From Trichoderma breve (lineage: Eukaryota > Ascomycota > Sordariomycetes > Hypocreales > Hypocreaceae): a stretch of DNA of 64,000 nt. The DNA lies in contig NW_026611593.1 of assembly GCF_028502605.1 (NCBI RefSeq), forward strand, positions 2,728,001-2,792,000, read 5' to 3'. Positions within the stretch are counted from its first letter, which is position 1, and every line of letters begins with the position of its first letter. The notes below the pieces were generated by a model. The model was given only the letters and a program-made list of their open reading frames with translations. It searched no databases and had not been told where the DNA came from. Of the stretch, positions 1-12,789 are shown piece by piece. Position numbers and translations under genes: made by a program.

Positions 1-740
1 TATAAATATAATTATTTTTTAATTATTATAAAAAATTATAATAATAAATAAAGTTAAGTTTTTAATAATATTTATATTTTTTTAAAAGAAATTAATTTAT
101 AATTTTAAAAATAATTATTATAATTAAATTATTTTTTTATAATATTTATTTAATTTATATATTTAACTTTATAATTAAAAAATATTATAATTATTTATTT
201 CTTTAATAATTAATTAATTTTATTATTATTAATATTAAAAATATAATTAAAAATTAATTTTTTATATTTAAATTATTAACTTAGTTAAAGTTATTATAAT
301 TATAAAATAATTAAAGTTTTTTTTATATTTAAAATATAAATTTTTAATTTTTTAAAAATAATAAAATATTTTTTTAATAATTTAATAATATAGTTTATTA
401 AAGTAATTAAAATAATAATTAAATATAAAAATAATATATATAATATTAAACTTTATTTATAATATTAAATATATTAAAAATTTTATTATTAATTAATATT
501 TTTATCTTTTTTAAAGTTATAAATATAATTTTTTATTAATTTTTAAAAATAAACTTTTATTATTAAAATTAAAAATTTTATATATTTAATTATATTAAAT
601 TACTAAAGAATTTTTTAAATATACTTTTATTAATTAAAATAAATTATTTTTATATTTTTATAATATTAAATATTTATTTTTAAATAATAATTATATAACC
701 TAAGATTTATTATTTAAAAATAATTATAAATAGTTTTTTT
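1..740. repeat. Degraded internal fragment of the short-LTR retroelement (copy 2)
   Basis: This stretch matches 56,731-57,380 closely and in the same orientation. That region lies inside the LTR retrotransposon at 56,121-60,907, so this is probably a second copy whose 5' LTR lies left of the window. It is almost pure A/T, no protein motif survives and the coding strand cannot be told. Bases about 60-300 also reappear at 1,340-1,700. Confidence 0.6.
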
Positions 741-1877
741 AATTATTAAAATTTTTTATTTATTTTTATTAATAATAAATAAATTATTAATATAAATTAT
801 AATAAAAATATTATTTTTAATAAATATATTATAGTTTAATATTATTAATAATAAAAAGTATATTAATTAATTATATATTATTACTATTTAATAATAATTA
901 TAGTTTTTTACTTATATATAATTAATAAATTAACTTTTTATTTATAAAAGTATTAATATAATTACTAAATTATTATTTTTTTATTTTAATATTTTTACTT
1001 AATAATTAATTTATTATTTTTATTACTTTTATATTCCTAAAGCTTTATTTATATTATTAATACTTTTATTAATAACTTTATTTTTAACCCTAAGACTTTA
1101 TTTATAATTTTTTTAATATTTTATTTTTTATTAATAATAATATTAATAATTTATTTTAATTTTAAAATTTTATAAAATTTATTAAAGTAATTTTTCTTAA
1201 GTAATTTAATTTATTTATTTATTATTATTTAATTTATAAAAATATTTTTTAATTTTATTTTTTTATTTTTTATATTTTTATAAATAAAATAATATTAGTT
1301 TTTATATATTTAAAACTTTTATAATTTATTAAGTTTTTAATTAATATTATTATACATTAATTATTATAATATATAATTATAATTATTAATAAATAGTTGT
1401 TTATTATATTTTTTTTTAAAAAATTAATTTATAATTTTATAAAAAGTTTTTATAATTAAATTACTTTTTTATAATATTTATTTAAATTATATATTTAGCT
1501 TTATAATTTAATAATATTATAATTAATTATTACTTTAAAAAGTAATTAATTCTTTTACTTTTTATATTAAATATATAACTAAAAGTTAATTTATAAATAT
1601 TTAAATTATTAAATTAATTTAAATTATTAAATTAATTAAAATTATTATATTTTTATAATAGTTTTAAAGTACTTTAAAAAATAAAATAAAATTTTTATAT
1701 ACTTTATATATATTTTAGTATTTATTTTATAATTTACTTATATATATTATTAAGGTTACTTATATATTAATTAATAACTAATACTTTATAAACTAAGTTA
1801 AAGTATATATTAAAAAAATTATTAATTAATAATAATTTATTTTATTAATATTTTAAAGAAAATAAAATAAAACTTTT
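741..1877. other. Unassigned AT-rich relic
   Basis: No gene or motif is readable. About 1,340-1,700 is a diverged second copy of bases 60-300. The remaining C is nearly always in CT or CC, as in the rest of the RIP-like sequence. Confidence 0.4.
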
Positions 1878-2660
1878 TTTTCTCTTAAGTATAAAAAATA
1901 AATTACCTAAAAGAAACTAATTATAAAAAAACCTTTATATATATAATTTTTAATAAATTACTTTATTAACTTTTTTAATAATTCTTTTAATATTTTTATT
2001 TAACTTAGGGTTTTTAATATTTTTTAGTTAATTTAATTTATATTTTACTTTATTTAACTTTAGTTTTTTTTTTAAAGCTTTTAATTATAAATTTATAATT
2101 TTATTAATTATAAATTTAATTATTTATTTAGTTATTTTATTATATATTTATTATAATTAAATTATAGTTATTATAATTTTTTTTAATTAAGAAAAAGTAA
2201 TTAAAATATATTATTTTATTATATAGTTTTTTAATTTTAAAAGTATTATATATAGAATTTATTTTTAAAACTTATTATTATTTTTTATAATTTAATAAAA
2301 AAATATAATAAATATATTTAATTTAATTAAATTATTAAATAATAAATTATAAAGCTTAAAACTCATATTATAAACTTTATTATTTAGGTTTTTTTATATA
2401 TATATTTATATTATATTTAAACTTTATTATTTAAGTTATTTTATATATATTTTTTAAATTTAATTTTAAACTTTAATTAATTATACTTTATAGCTTAATT
2501 TTTTAAAGTTTAACTTAGTTAATTATAATTAATTAAATTAAGTTATAAATTAATTTTAGATTTTAAATTAAAGGCTAAAGTATAATTTTTCTTTAACTTA
2601 ACTATTATAATTTTATTAACCTTTTTAATAATAAATATAATTTTTTTATAAATTATAATA
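1878..2660 (+). repeat. Long inverted repeat, left arm (pair 1)
   Basis: This unit of roughly 0.65-0.8 kb reappears in reverse complement at 4,610-5,090 and 46,091-46,850, and in the same orientation at 43,891-44,525. Recognisable landmarks are the duplicated block around 2,365-2,455 (two near-identical lines built on AAACTTTATTATTTAAG) and the outer end near 1,998 (GGTTTTTAATATTTTTTAG). It carries no coding signal. Confidence 0.65.
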
Positions 2661-4609
2661 AATATATTATTTTTTATATAAAAATTATTATTAAAAATAT
2701 AATATAAAAGCTAAATATTATAAAAAAATTAATTAAAGTTTTTTATTATACTTAAGGTTATTAAATTTATTAATAATTATTTATTATTTATTTTATTAAT
2801 AAAGGAAAAAATAAATAATTATTATATTTATTATTTATTATTATTTAAAAATACTTAATAAATAATAAATTTCTTTTATTTTATTTTCTTTAATATATTA
2901 ATAAAATAAATTATTATTAATTAATAACTTTAATTATATTTATAGTATTTATTTAAGGTTATAAAAAACTTTCTTTAATTTATAAATTTTCTTTAATTTA
3001 TTACTAAAACCTATAGATTATTTAATATAAATATTATTTTTACCTTTTTTATATAAAAAAATTATTTTAATATTTATTTATTTAATTTCTAAATTTAAGG
3101 TAATTATAATTATAAATAATATTTTATATATTATTAACTTTATAATTAAAATAAATATTTTTATATAATTAACTTTTATAATTTATTTAAAGCTTTATAT
3201 AATTTAATAAGCTTTATATTTTATAATTTAATTATTAAATTTTTTCTTTAATTTATATATTTATTTTATATAAAAAAGATTTATTTAAGAATTAAGCTTA
3301 ATTAACTTTTAAATATTATTATTATAAAAGGCTTATAATTTATTTATTATTTTTTTATATTATTTATTTTATAAAAACCTATATTTTATTTTTTAAAATA
3401 ATTATAATTTAATATTATTAATAAAAAACTTTAAAAAGTAATTAATATTAATATCTTAAATAATAAATAGCTTTATATTAAATATTATAATTTTAAATAT
3501 TTAAAAAAAAATTTAATTTTTAATTTTTTATAATTAATTATTACTTTTATAATATAATATTATATACCTAAAGGTTTTATAATATTTCCCTAGCTATTAT
3601 AAAGTAATTAATTTAAATTTAATTAAAAAACTTTATATTAATAAATTAATTATTTTATTTATTAAATAATTAAATTATTATAATATTTAAATCCTTAAGT
3701 TAATTTTAATAATTATTACTTAAAGTTAATATATAACTTAAATTATACTTTATATAATAATATAAACTTAGCTTAATAATATTAAACTTAAGTTATAATT
3801 ATTATAATATAATAATATTACCTAAAGTATTTTTAAAAAGTTAAATTAATAAATTACTTTTATAATAAAAAACTATTATAAAAATATAAAGTATTAAATA
3901 TAATTTATAATAATTATAAATTAATAATATTTATTTAATTAATTAATAATTTCTTTAAAAAAGTTAAGAAATAAAATAAATTTAAATTATTATAATTATA
4001 AATTATAATAATATATAAATTATTATAATAATAAAAATATAATATAAAAGTTTTTATTTTAATAATAAATATACGTTTTTTATAAAAGGTTTTTTTATTA
4101 TATATAAATAATAAATATATTAAAAATAACTTAATTATTTAATATAATAATATTATTATTATAATTAATTATTAAAAGATTTAAAAAATTTACTTTAATT
4201 ATAAAATATATAAAACTTAATTTTTAATATTTTTCTATTTATTAATTTTTAATTAATTATTTAAATATTAATATTATATATTATAATTATTAATTATTTA
4301 ATAATTTTAAACTTAAAGTAAATATTAAAAAAATTATAACTTTTCCCTTAGGTATTAGAAAATAATATTTTATATTTTTTATAAATTTTAAAAAAATATA
4401 TTTTATTTTTTTATTTTTAAACTTTTTCCTTTAAGTTTATAAAATTAAATATTAAACTATAATATATATAATTTTAATATTTAAAATATTTAAATATTAT
4501 TTATAAATAAATTTAAAAAATTTTTTTATTAAGTAATTTATATAAACTTTAGTTTTATAAATAATTAATTATATTAAGAATTTTTAATTAATATTATTTT
4601 AAAATATTT
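2661..4609. other. Interior between long inverted repeats; includes LTR-element homology
   Basis: No open frame survives. About 3,050-3,420 matches 57,430-57,790, the sequence that directly follows the 1-740 homology inside the LTR element at 56,121-60,907. Here those two parts are about 2.3 kb apart, so something was inserted between them or the copy was rearranged. The rest is unrecognised. Confidence 0.45.
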
Positions 4610-5090
4610 TTTTTTAATTATTATAAATAAAAAGTTTATTATAAAAATTATATTTATTATTAAAATAATTAATAAAGTTATTATAATTAAGTTAAAGAAA
4701 AACTATACTTTAGTTTTTAATTTAAAATTTAAAATTAATTTAGACTTTAATTTAATTAATTATAATTAATTAAGTTAAATTTTAAAAATTTAAGTTATAA
4801 AGTATAATTAATTAAAGTTTAAAATTAAATTTAAAATATATATATAAAATAACTTTAATAATAAAATTTAAATATAATATATATATAAACTTAAATAATA
4901 AAATTTAAATATAATATAATTATTTTTAAGCTTTATAATTTATAGTTTAATAATTTAATTAAATTAAATAAGTATTTTTTTTATTAAGTTATAAAAAGTA
5001 ATAATAATTTTACTTAAAAATAAATTATATATATAATATAAAAAATTATATAATAGTATATTTTTTTATTTTAATTATATTATTTATATA
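4610..5090 (-). repeat. Long inverted repeat, right arm (pair 1)
   Basis: Reverse complement of the unit at 1,878-2,660. The landmark AAAGAAAAACTATACTTTAG near 4,694 and the doubled AATAATAAAATTTAAATATA blocks near 4,857-4,915 mirror the left arm. With its partner it brackets about 2 kb. Confidence 0.65.
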
Positions 5091-5621
5091 AAATAAAGTA
5101 GTAAAATTAAATAATAAATTTAGTAATAAATAATAAAACTTTTTTTAATTTATTAATTAACTAAAGAAAATAAATAAAATTTATTATTTATTAATAAATA
5201 ATAAAAAGCTATTTATTTTACTAATAAATAAAATTTATTACTTATTAATAAATTATAAAGAGCTATTTATTTTACTAATAAATAATAAATAACTATTAAT
5301 AAATTTAATAACTTTACCTTTTACAAAAGTTATTTTTTTTAATTAATAAAATAAAAATTTTAATAGCTTTATTTAAGTATAATAAAGAAAAGTAAGTATA
5401 TTATTTTATTTATTATATATATTTTATAAAACTATTTTTATTTTTATTACATAAGCTATAATAAAACTATAGTTTAAATAGTAAAATTTTAAGTATTATT
5501 TAAAATAAAAAATAGTTTTTTATATTATAAAAAAACTTATTATTAAAATAACTAATTACTATTATAAGCTTTATAAACTTAATAAATAAAATAATAATAT
5601 TTACTACTTATATTCTATAAT
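5091..5621. mobile_element. hAT end fragment with one subterminal repeat unit
   Basis: 5,115-5,335 is built of repeated ATTTATTA/TAATAAAT palindromic motifs, like the RIP-changed inner TIRs of the hAT MITEs in this window. 5,400-5,621 is one copy of the roughly 190-bp subterminal unit seen at the ends of hAT1, hAT2, hAT4 and hAT6. The element start at 5,622 cuts into this unit, so this is probably an older copy into which hAT4 inserted. No matching downstream half was found. Confidence 0.5.
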
Positions 5622-7093
5622 TAAAGTTATAAATTAATAATAATTTTTTAATTTAAATTAATTATTAATTAATTTAGTTTTATTAAATTAAAAAAGAAAA
5701 TTAATTTTATTAATAATAATTTACTTAATTTTATTAAATTAATAAAAAAAAATAAAATTAATAAAATTAATTTTACCTTAAAAAGTAAATAATAATAAAT
5801 AATAAATAATAAATAATAAAATAAATTATTATTAATTTTATTATTAATTTATTTATTTATTAATATTATTTATATAGTAAATTTAAATAAATAATTATAA
5901 TAATTTAAATAAAATATATATATAATAATAGCTATTATATATATTTTATAAAATTATAATTATATTTATTATAAAAACTATAATAAAGCTATAATTTAAA
6001 TAATAAAATTTTAATTATTATTTAAAACTAAAAAAATACTTTTATATTTTAAAAAAATATATTATTAAAATAATTAATTATAATTATAAGCTTTAAAAAC
6101 TTAATAAATAAAATAATAATATTTATTATTTATATTTTATAATATTATTTTTATTTTTATTATATAAATAATAATAAAACTATAATTTAAATAGTAAAGT
6201 TTTAAGTATTATTTAAAGCTAAAAAAAATATTTTTATATTATAAAGAAATTTATTATTAAAATTATTAATTTAGTTTATAAACTTTATAAATATAATAAA
6301 TATTATAAAAATATAGTAAATATATAATAAATAATAAAGTTAAATTATATAATAAAAATAAAATATATTATAAAAATATAAAGTTATATATAATAAAAAT
6401 ATATTATATAATTTATTATATAATTTATTAAATAATTTATTTTTAATATATAATTTATAATTTAATTTATTTTTATTATATAAGTTATAATTTAATTTAT
6501 AATTTAATTTATTTTTATTATATAATTTATAATTTAACTTATAGTTTAATTTATTATTATTATATAATTTATTATTAATTATTATAAAATTAAATTATTT
6601 ATATAATTAATTTTTTTGTTTTATATATTTTTTATTTTTATTTATTATAATAATAGTTTTTTTATTATAATAATATTTCCTTATTTTATTATAATAAATT
6701 TTAATTATAAATATAAAGAAATTAATAATTTTTAAAAAAAAAACTTATAAAACTATTAATTTAAATTTTAAATTATTACTAATTTAAAACTTTAATTTTA
6801 AATTTTTTAATAATTTAAATTACTTTATTATTAATAATAAAGCTAATATAACTAGCGGATTTATTTATATTAAATTAAAATTTAAATTAAAAGAAAATAA
6901 AAATTTAAAAATTTATATTTTTTAGTATAATTTATTTAATAAGACTTTATTACTTATTAAAATAAATATAAAAAAAGAAATAAATATTAAATATATAAAG
7001 TTAATTATTTATTTTATTATTATTTTATTATTTATTTTATTATATTTTATTTATTATTATTTTATTATTTATTTTATTATATTTTATTTATTA

Positions 7094-7208
7094 TTATTTT
7101 ATTATTTTATTATTTTATTATTTTATTATTTTATTATTTTATTATTTTATTATTTTATTATTTTATTATTTTATTATTTTATTATTTTATTATTTTATTA
7201 TTTTATTA
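7094..7208. repeat. (TTTTATTA)n 8-bp microsatellite in a hAT4 intron position
   Basis: About 14 near-perfect 8-bp units. The tract lies where hAT1 and hAT3 have the first transposase introns. The BED-finger exon expected here is not recognisable, so the tract or a deletion has replaced it. Confidence 0.85.
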
Positions 7209-7689
7209 ATTTTTAATTATTTAGTTATTATTAAAAATTAAATTAATTTTATTATTTATTTATTATTATTTAAAAATAATAAATAAATAATAAATTATAT
7301 TATAAAATAATAATTATTAACTTATATTTAATATATAAGCTTTAAAAAATAACTAATTTTTAATTTAGCTTATTAATAATTAAAAAGCTATATTTAATAT
7401 ATAATATAATTTAATTTATTAAATTAATTTATAAATAATTACAAAACTTTACTAAAACTTTATTAATTTATTATTTTTTATATTTAAAATTTAAAATAAT
7501 TTCTTTAATATAAAGTTTACTATTTATATTAAATATTTAAAATAAATAATTAAAAATAATTATTAATTTAATTGTTAAATTAAATATAAAAAAATTATAA
7601 ATAAAATATTAATTTTTTAATTAAAAATAATATTTTTTTTAATATAATTTCTTTAAATTTATTTAATAATTTATTATTTTATTATAATA

Positions 7690-7830
7690 AGTAAGTTATT
7701 TAATTTATTATATTATATTTATTATATTATATTTATTATATTATATTTATTATATTATATTTATTATATTATATTTATTTTATTATTTTATTATATTATA
7801 TTTATTATATTATATTTATTTTATTATTTT
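7690..7830. repeat. 14-bp tandem repeat (TTTATTATATTATA)n
   Basis: About eight units plus a diverged tail, in the later intron region of hAT4. Other hAT copies have a different short repeat at the equivalent place. Confidence 0.75.
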
Positions 7831-8292
7831 ATTATTTAATAATTAACTTAATTACTAAGGGATTAATTAAAATAATATTAAAGTAATATTATTAAATAAT
7901 TATAATAAAGTTTTATTAAATTTAAATTAATATTTAAAAATAAATATTAAAACTTATAATACTTTTTTTAATAATTATTAATAATTAAATTTTTAATAAT
8001 TAACTTTTTATTTAAGATTTATTATTATATATATTAATTTAAAATTTAAATTAAAATATAAATTAATTAATATTTTATTTTATTATTATTTTATTATAAT
8101 TTTATTTATTTATTTATTTATTTATTTATATTTAATTTATTAATTATAATTATATAAGATTTTAAAAGTTATTAAAAAGCTATATTAGCTTTTATATATA
8201 TTAAGAATTTTTTTAAATCTTAAAATATTATTTATATATATTAAAAATAAATAATATATTTAAAGATTAATTTTTTTTATTTATAATTTTTT

Positions 8293-8430
8293 TAGGGTTG
8301 CTAATTAGTGACAATTCGTTTCGTTAGTTAGTTAAAGAAAACAAAACGAATAGAATTCATTATTCATTAATGAATAATGAATAACGAATTATTACTAAAT
8401 TCATTACTAAATTCATTAATAAATTTATTA
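8293..8430. repeat. hAT1 terminal inverted repeat, left (3' of gene)
   Basis: Begins TAGGGTTGC (family CAGGGTTGC with C>T). It is rich in ATTCGTT, ATTCATT and their complements, a set of short inverted motifs that may be transposase binding sites. The right counterpart is 27,768-27,887. Confidence 0.85.
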
Positions 8431-8439
8431 ATAAAAAAT

Positions 8440-8810
8440 AATGATATTTATATTATATTAAAATATAAAATAATAATATTGATAATTTATATTTTAAAAT
8501 ACTACTTTTATTTTTATTATATAAGTTATAATAAAGCTGTAATTTAAATAGTAAAACTTTAAGTATTATTTAGACTTAAAATAACGCTTTTATATTATAA
8601 AAAAAATTTACTATTAAAATAACTAATTAAACTTATAAGTTATATAAACCTTATAAATAAAATAATAATAATTATAATATATATTTTATAAAACTATTAA
8701 TATTTTTATTATATATCCTAAAATAAACTTAAATTTTAAATAATAAAACTTTTAGTATTATTTTAATCTAAAAGAACGCTTTACGTTTTTTTTACTTTTT
8801 AATAATTATA
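8440..8810 (+). repeat. hAT1 left subterminal repeats (roughly 190-bp unit, two copies)
   Basis: The landmark TTTTA(T/A)AAAA(T/C)TACT recurs about 190 bp apart (near 8,492 and 8,682). The same unit occurs in inverted orientation at the other end of hAT1 (27,100-27,720) and at the ends of hAT2, hAT3, hAT4 and hAT6. It has no open frame. Confidence 0.75.
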
Positions 8811-8920
8811 TCTTTATAATTATACTATAAAAAAAATTCCTATTTTATAATAAAATAATATTTATTAAATAAATAAAAAAAAAACTATATAAATAAAATA
8901 ATTATATAAGCTAATTTAAG

Positions 8921-9162
8921 TTATTTTCTTCAAAATATTCAATTTCTAATTCTTTAAAATCCTTTATCCAGCTTTTTAATAATATTATTTCAGAAACTAG
9001 GTTCAGATTTAACCTATTCCTAGCCTTTGTTATAATATTATTGCTAATAAAAAACATACTTTCTATAGCAGCAGAAGTAGCAGGAATAGCTAAATAACGT
9101 CTTACTAAAATAGATAAAATAGGAAATCTACTACTATTAGACTTCCACCAGTCTAAAGGCTT
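8921..9162 (-). pseudogene. hAT1 transposase, last exon: hAT C-terminal dimerisation domain
   Basis: Reading on the minus strand from the LINE boundary gives NKPLDWWKSNSSRFPILS, then ILVRRYLAIPATSAA, a segment ending in IKDFKELEIEYFEENNLN and a stop at 8,921-8,923. The WW, the PxLxxLxRxYLAIPATSAAxExxFS pattern and the following RNRL are hallmarks of the hAT dimerisation domain that ends hAT transposases. This exon has no internal stop. The acceptor site sits just upstream, and the plus-strand LINE inserted at that intron-exon border (TSD 9,163-9,175), separating the exon by 11.6 kb from the rest of its gene at 20,945-26,725. It is a pseudogene because of that break, not because of local mutation. 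Confidence 0.92.
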
Positions 9163-9175
9163 ATTCTATTAAAAT
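9163..9175. repeat. Target-site duplication of the outer LINE, left copy
   Basis: ATTCTATTAAAAT (13 bp), repeated exactly at 20,781-20,793. It marks the insertion of the plus-strand LINE into hAT1. Confidence 0.92.
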
Positions 9176-12100
9176 TTCGCACCTTCTGTTAAGGAATAAG
9201 TGTAAAATATAGTAAAAACCTTAATATATACTGTAAATAATAATCTACCCTTAAGGCTATATTAGCTATATAAGGAGGAAAAGGTAAATAAGGTAGGATC
9301 TTAAAGAAAGTTATAACTTTAAAGATAACTTACTTTATTATTTTATTAAATATTAAAAAAGCTAGCGAAAACGTAATCTTATTACTAACGCTATAATAAA
9401 AAGGTAAGACTAATATTAAAGGTAGAGAAAGTCCTTAGGCTATTTAAGAAAAGCTTATTTAAAATATTTTAAACTTTTTTACTTAAGCAGCTATTATATT
9501 AGTAATTATTAAAAATATTATTAATAATATATAAAAAAAACTTTAAATTAAAAAATAAGTATTTAAAGCTTTTTATAAAAGCTTTAATAAAATTATTAAT
9601 TTATTTATAAATAAATATAAATTAAACTTTATAAAAAACTTTATTAATTACTTTATTAATTATTAATATAATAACTTAAGAAATAAAAAATTAAATAAAA
9701 ATAATAAAACTTATATATAAGTAGTAAAAATTAAATAACTTAAAAAATAAGTAGTAGTATTAAGTAATAATAGGGTTAATAACCTTTATATAATTAAAAA
9801 ACTTAAGTAAGGTAAGTAAAAAAATAAAGTTATTAAAAATAAGTAAATTTTTATTTACTTCTTAGTTAATAATAAAAAAAAAATAAATAGCTATAACCTT
9901 TATATTTATATTATAGAAATACTTAATATTATATTTATTAATATATTAACAGTAGTTTTAATTAAGTTAAAATAAACTATTTAGTTAGCTAATAAAAATA
10001 TTTAATAAAAAATATTTAAAAAATAAAATAAGTTTATTAAAGTACTAGGAGTTATAAACCTAAAAGTATTTATTATATAGTATACTTATATAGTTTATAA
10101 TATAAAATACTTTATTTTTTATTAAAAAAATAAAATTAAGGATATTATTTAAGTAATTAAAAATAAAGCTTATACTTAAATATTATTAAAATTAGTTAAT
10201 ATATACTTAATAAAAAAAAGTAAAAAAAAAAATAATAACCTTTACTATAGTTTTTTTATTTTTTTTCTATAATTAATAAAAAGTTTTAAAAATTATTTAA
10301 TACTTTTATACTAATATTACTTTTAATAAAAAACTTAATATTAAAATAATATAAAATCTATTAAAATTATTATAATTTATATAAATATATATAAAAGTAA
10401 TATTATAATAAAAATAGTAAAGTTATATATACTAAAATATATTAATATAAATAATATATAAACTACCTAAGATTATATAAGTTTATAAATAGTAAATACT
10501 TAATTAAATTTAAAAAAGTTAATAAGTAATTAAGGTAATTAATTAAAAAAAAATAAAAAAAAGTTAAAATAGTAAGTTTAAAGTTTTATAAATTAAAATA
10601 CCTAAACCCTATTTTAAATATAATAAAATTAACTTTAAATAAAATAGTTTATACTTTTACTAAAATACTTTTTTAAAGTAATACTTTTATTTTAATATTA
10701 CATAAGGAAAAATAAATAAAATAAATAAAGGAAAATACTATAATAAATTTAAAAAATTTAAAAAATAAGGAAATATAAAAGGGAGAAGAAAAAGAATTAC
10801 TTTTTTTTTTTTTTTTTTATACCCCTTTATTTATAAATCCCCTAGCTTAATTTCCCCTTATTAATTAAAGCAGCCCCTCCTTTATTTTTAAAAAAAAATA
10901 AATTATAATAGCTTTATTTAATAATCTTTAAAAAATTAAAGATTATTAAATTTCTTTAGGTAAATATTAAAAAATATAATAAATATTATTATATAGCTTT
11001 ATAATTAGCTAATATATATAATTATAATATTATATTTATATAAGAATTATATATTTTTACTAAAAAAAGTAAAAGTATAATAATCTATTAGTTAAAATAT
11101 ACTATCTATTTATTAATATAGTTATAAATAAATTAAAATAATAAACTAAAGGTATTAATATATATTTAAAAAAAATAATTATATTATTAAATAAACCTTT
11201 TTAATAATAAAAATATATTTAAAATTAAAATAAATAATATTATAAATATAATTAATATATATTAAGTACTTAAAAAATAAGGACTAATATTATAAATTTA
11301 ATAGTAAACGTTTATTAAATAAATAATTATTAAAAATTTTTTTAATATTACTAACTATAGTTAATAAATAAATAAACTATAAAGCTTATAAAAACTATAG
11401 TTATTTAAGTAAGCTAAGGAAAATAAGCTTTACTTACTTAATAAATAAAATATTTTAATATATTAAGCTAGAAATATTTTAAATTTAATATTTATTAATA
11501 TACTTAAAGTTATAATTATAATTAAAAACTATTTAATTATTAAAAGTAATTACTTTATTATATTAGTAAAAGTAATACTAAAATTACTAAAGTAATTTAG
11601 TAAAGATAAATATATAATTATTAATAAATAAAAAAAAATATTTTACTAAAACTATTAATATAATTATATATATACTTTTAATATAAGTTATATATTATAA
11701 AAAATATAAATACCTTAGTATAATAAATTAAAAATATAATTAAAAATAGTATTAAAGTAATTAAATATTAAAAAAATAGTAAATATTAAGTTAAACTATA
11801 GTAAAATAAAAAATATAGTAAATTATATAAAAAACTTTAGGTAATATAAATAAAACTATTTATATAATATAATTATAAAGCTTAGTAAATTAAGTTAAAA
11901 TTATATAAGGTAGTTAAAGTAGTAATAAAGTTATATTTTTAAATATTAATAAAAAAAATATAAAAACTAATAAATATATTTTAAAAGCTAACCTAATATA
12001 AACTTAAGTATAAGCTAGTATATTTACTATTATAAATTAAAAATAAAATCTATTATATTACTAAAAATAAAACTTACGTAATATAAAAAATATATTTAAA

Positions 12101-12769
12101 AAAAAAATAATTTAAATAATATTTTTATAAACTATAATTATAAAATACTATAAAAATAAAAACTTATTAAAAACTACAGTTATTATAAAAAAAGTAATTA
12201 ATTATATATATAAAGTAAATAATATTATACTAAATAAAAATAATATTATTATAAAAATACTATAACTAATATAGCTAATACTAGGCTAATATATTTAAAA
12301 ATTATACTAAGTATACTTAAATAAAAAACATTACTTAGCAGCTTTTAAAATTACTAAAATAATTATAATCCTAAAACTAAAAAAAAAAAAACTTATAAAT
12401 ATAAGGTCCTAAAGACTAATTATACTACTATTTTACTTATTAAAAAACTTAGAAAAACTTATTACTAGGAAAATAGTATTTATTATAGTTTTAAAAAAAA
12501 TCCTTTACTTAAACTAAGTAAGTATATTACTAAAATAATTAACTATTAATATTATTAACGCCCTTATATATAATATAAAGTAAGTATTAGTTAAAAACCT
12601 AGTAGTAATATTAATTATTATAAATATTTAAAAAGCCTTTAATATAATTTTTAAAAATAAATTAATAATATAGCTAATATAGTAAAACTAGCTTAATAAC
12701 TTTATTAAATAAACAACCTTTTTTATAATAGACTATATAATTTATATTATATTAAATAAATATACTTTA
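9176..12769 (+). mobile_element. Outer LINE (plus strand), 5' half: ORF1, endonuclease and start of RT
   Basis: 5' half of a non-LTR retrotransposon of about 5.8 kb, split by the inner LINE. It is the reverse complement of 18,571 down to about 15,000, position by position. Order: 5' leader from 9,176, ORF1/gag-like region (about 9,300-10,700), poly-T and CCCC tract (10,800-10,880), APE-type endonuclease (about 11,020-11,600, with remnants of the DFN block near 11,330 and the GNxLDLxFxN block near 11,480) and N-terminal RT to 12,769. Stops are dense in every frame. It is far more AT-rich than the inner copy, and the differences run C>T or G>A. Its 5' end is about 20 nt shorter than that of the inner copy. 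Confidence 0.88.
12752..12769. repeat. Target-site duplication of the inner LINE, left copy
   Basis: TTAAATAAATATACTTTA (18 bp), repeated exactly at 18,572-18,589. Keeping one copy rejoins the two halves of the outer LINE in register with the uninterrupted inner LINE around 14,960-15,000. Confidence 0.93.
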
Positions 12770-12789
12770 TAATAATAATAATAATAATT
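12770..12789 (-). repeat. (TTA)n 3' tail of the inner LINE
   Basis: About six units follow ...GACAGTAAATATAA in sense direction. The outer LINE ends the same way at 20,757-20,780 with about eight units, so the tail belongs to the element. Confidence 0.85.

Larger units (their letters stand above)
5622..8292 (+). mobile_element. hAT4, 5' part: TIR, subterminal repeats and transposase N-terminal remnants
   Basis: The left end TAAAGTTATAAATTAATAAT at 5,622 is the RIP-changed form of the family end CAGGGTTATAAATTAATAAT. AT-rich inner TIR follows to about 5,870, then roughly 190-bp subterminal repeats (5,900-6,340) and transposase first-exon sequence near 6,840-6,985. That exon aligns with hAT1 26,418-26,650 reversed and with hAT3 27,888-28,060. 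Later parts (7,320-7,680, 8,155-8,290) align in order with hAT3 28,610-28,900 and 29,270-29,640, with losses. The copy ends abruptly at the hAT1 terminus at 8,293. A 3' partner may be 42,395-43,642, but the flanking 8-mers do not match. The protein is fully broken. Confidence 0.7.
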
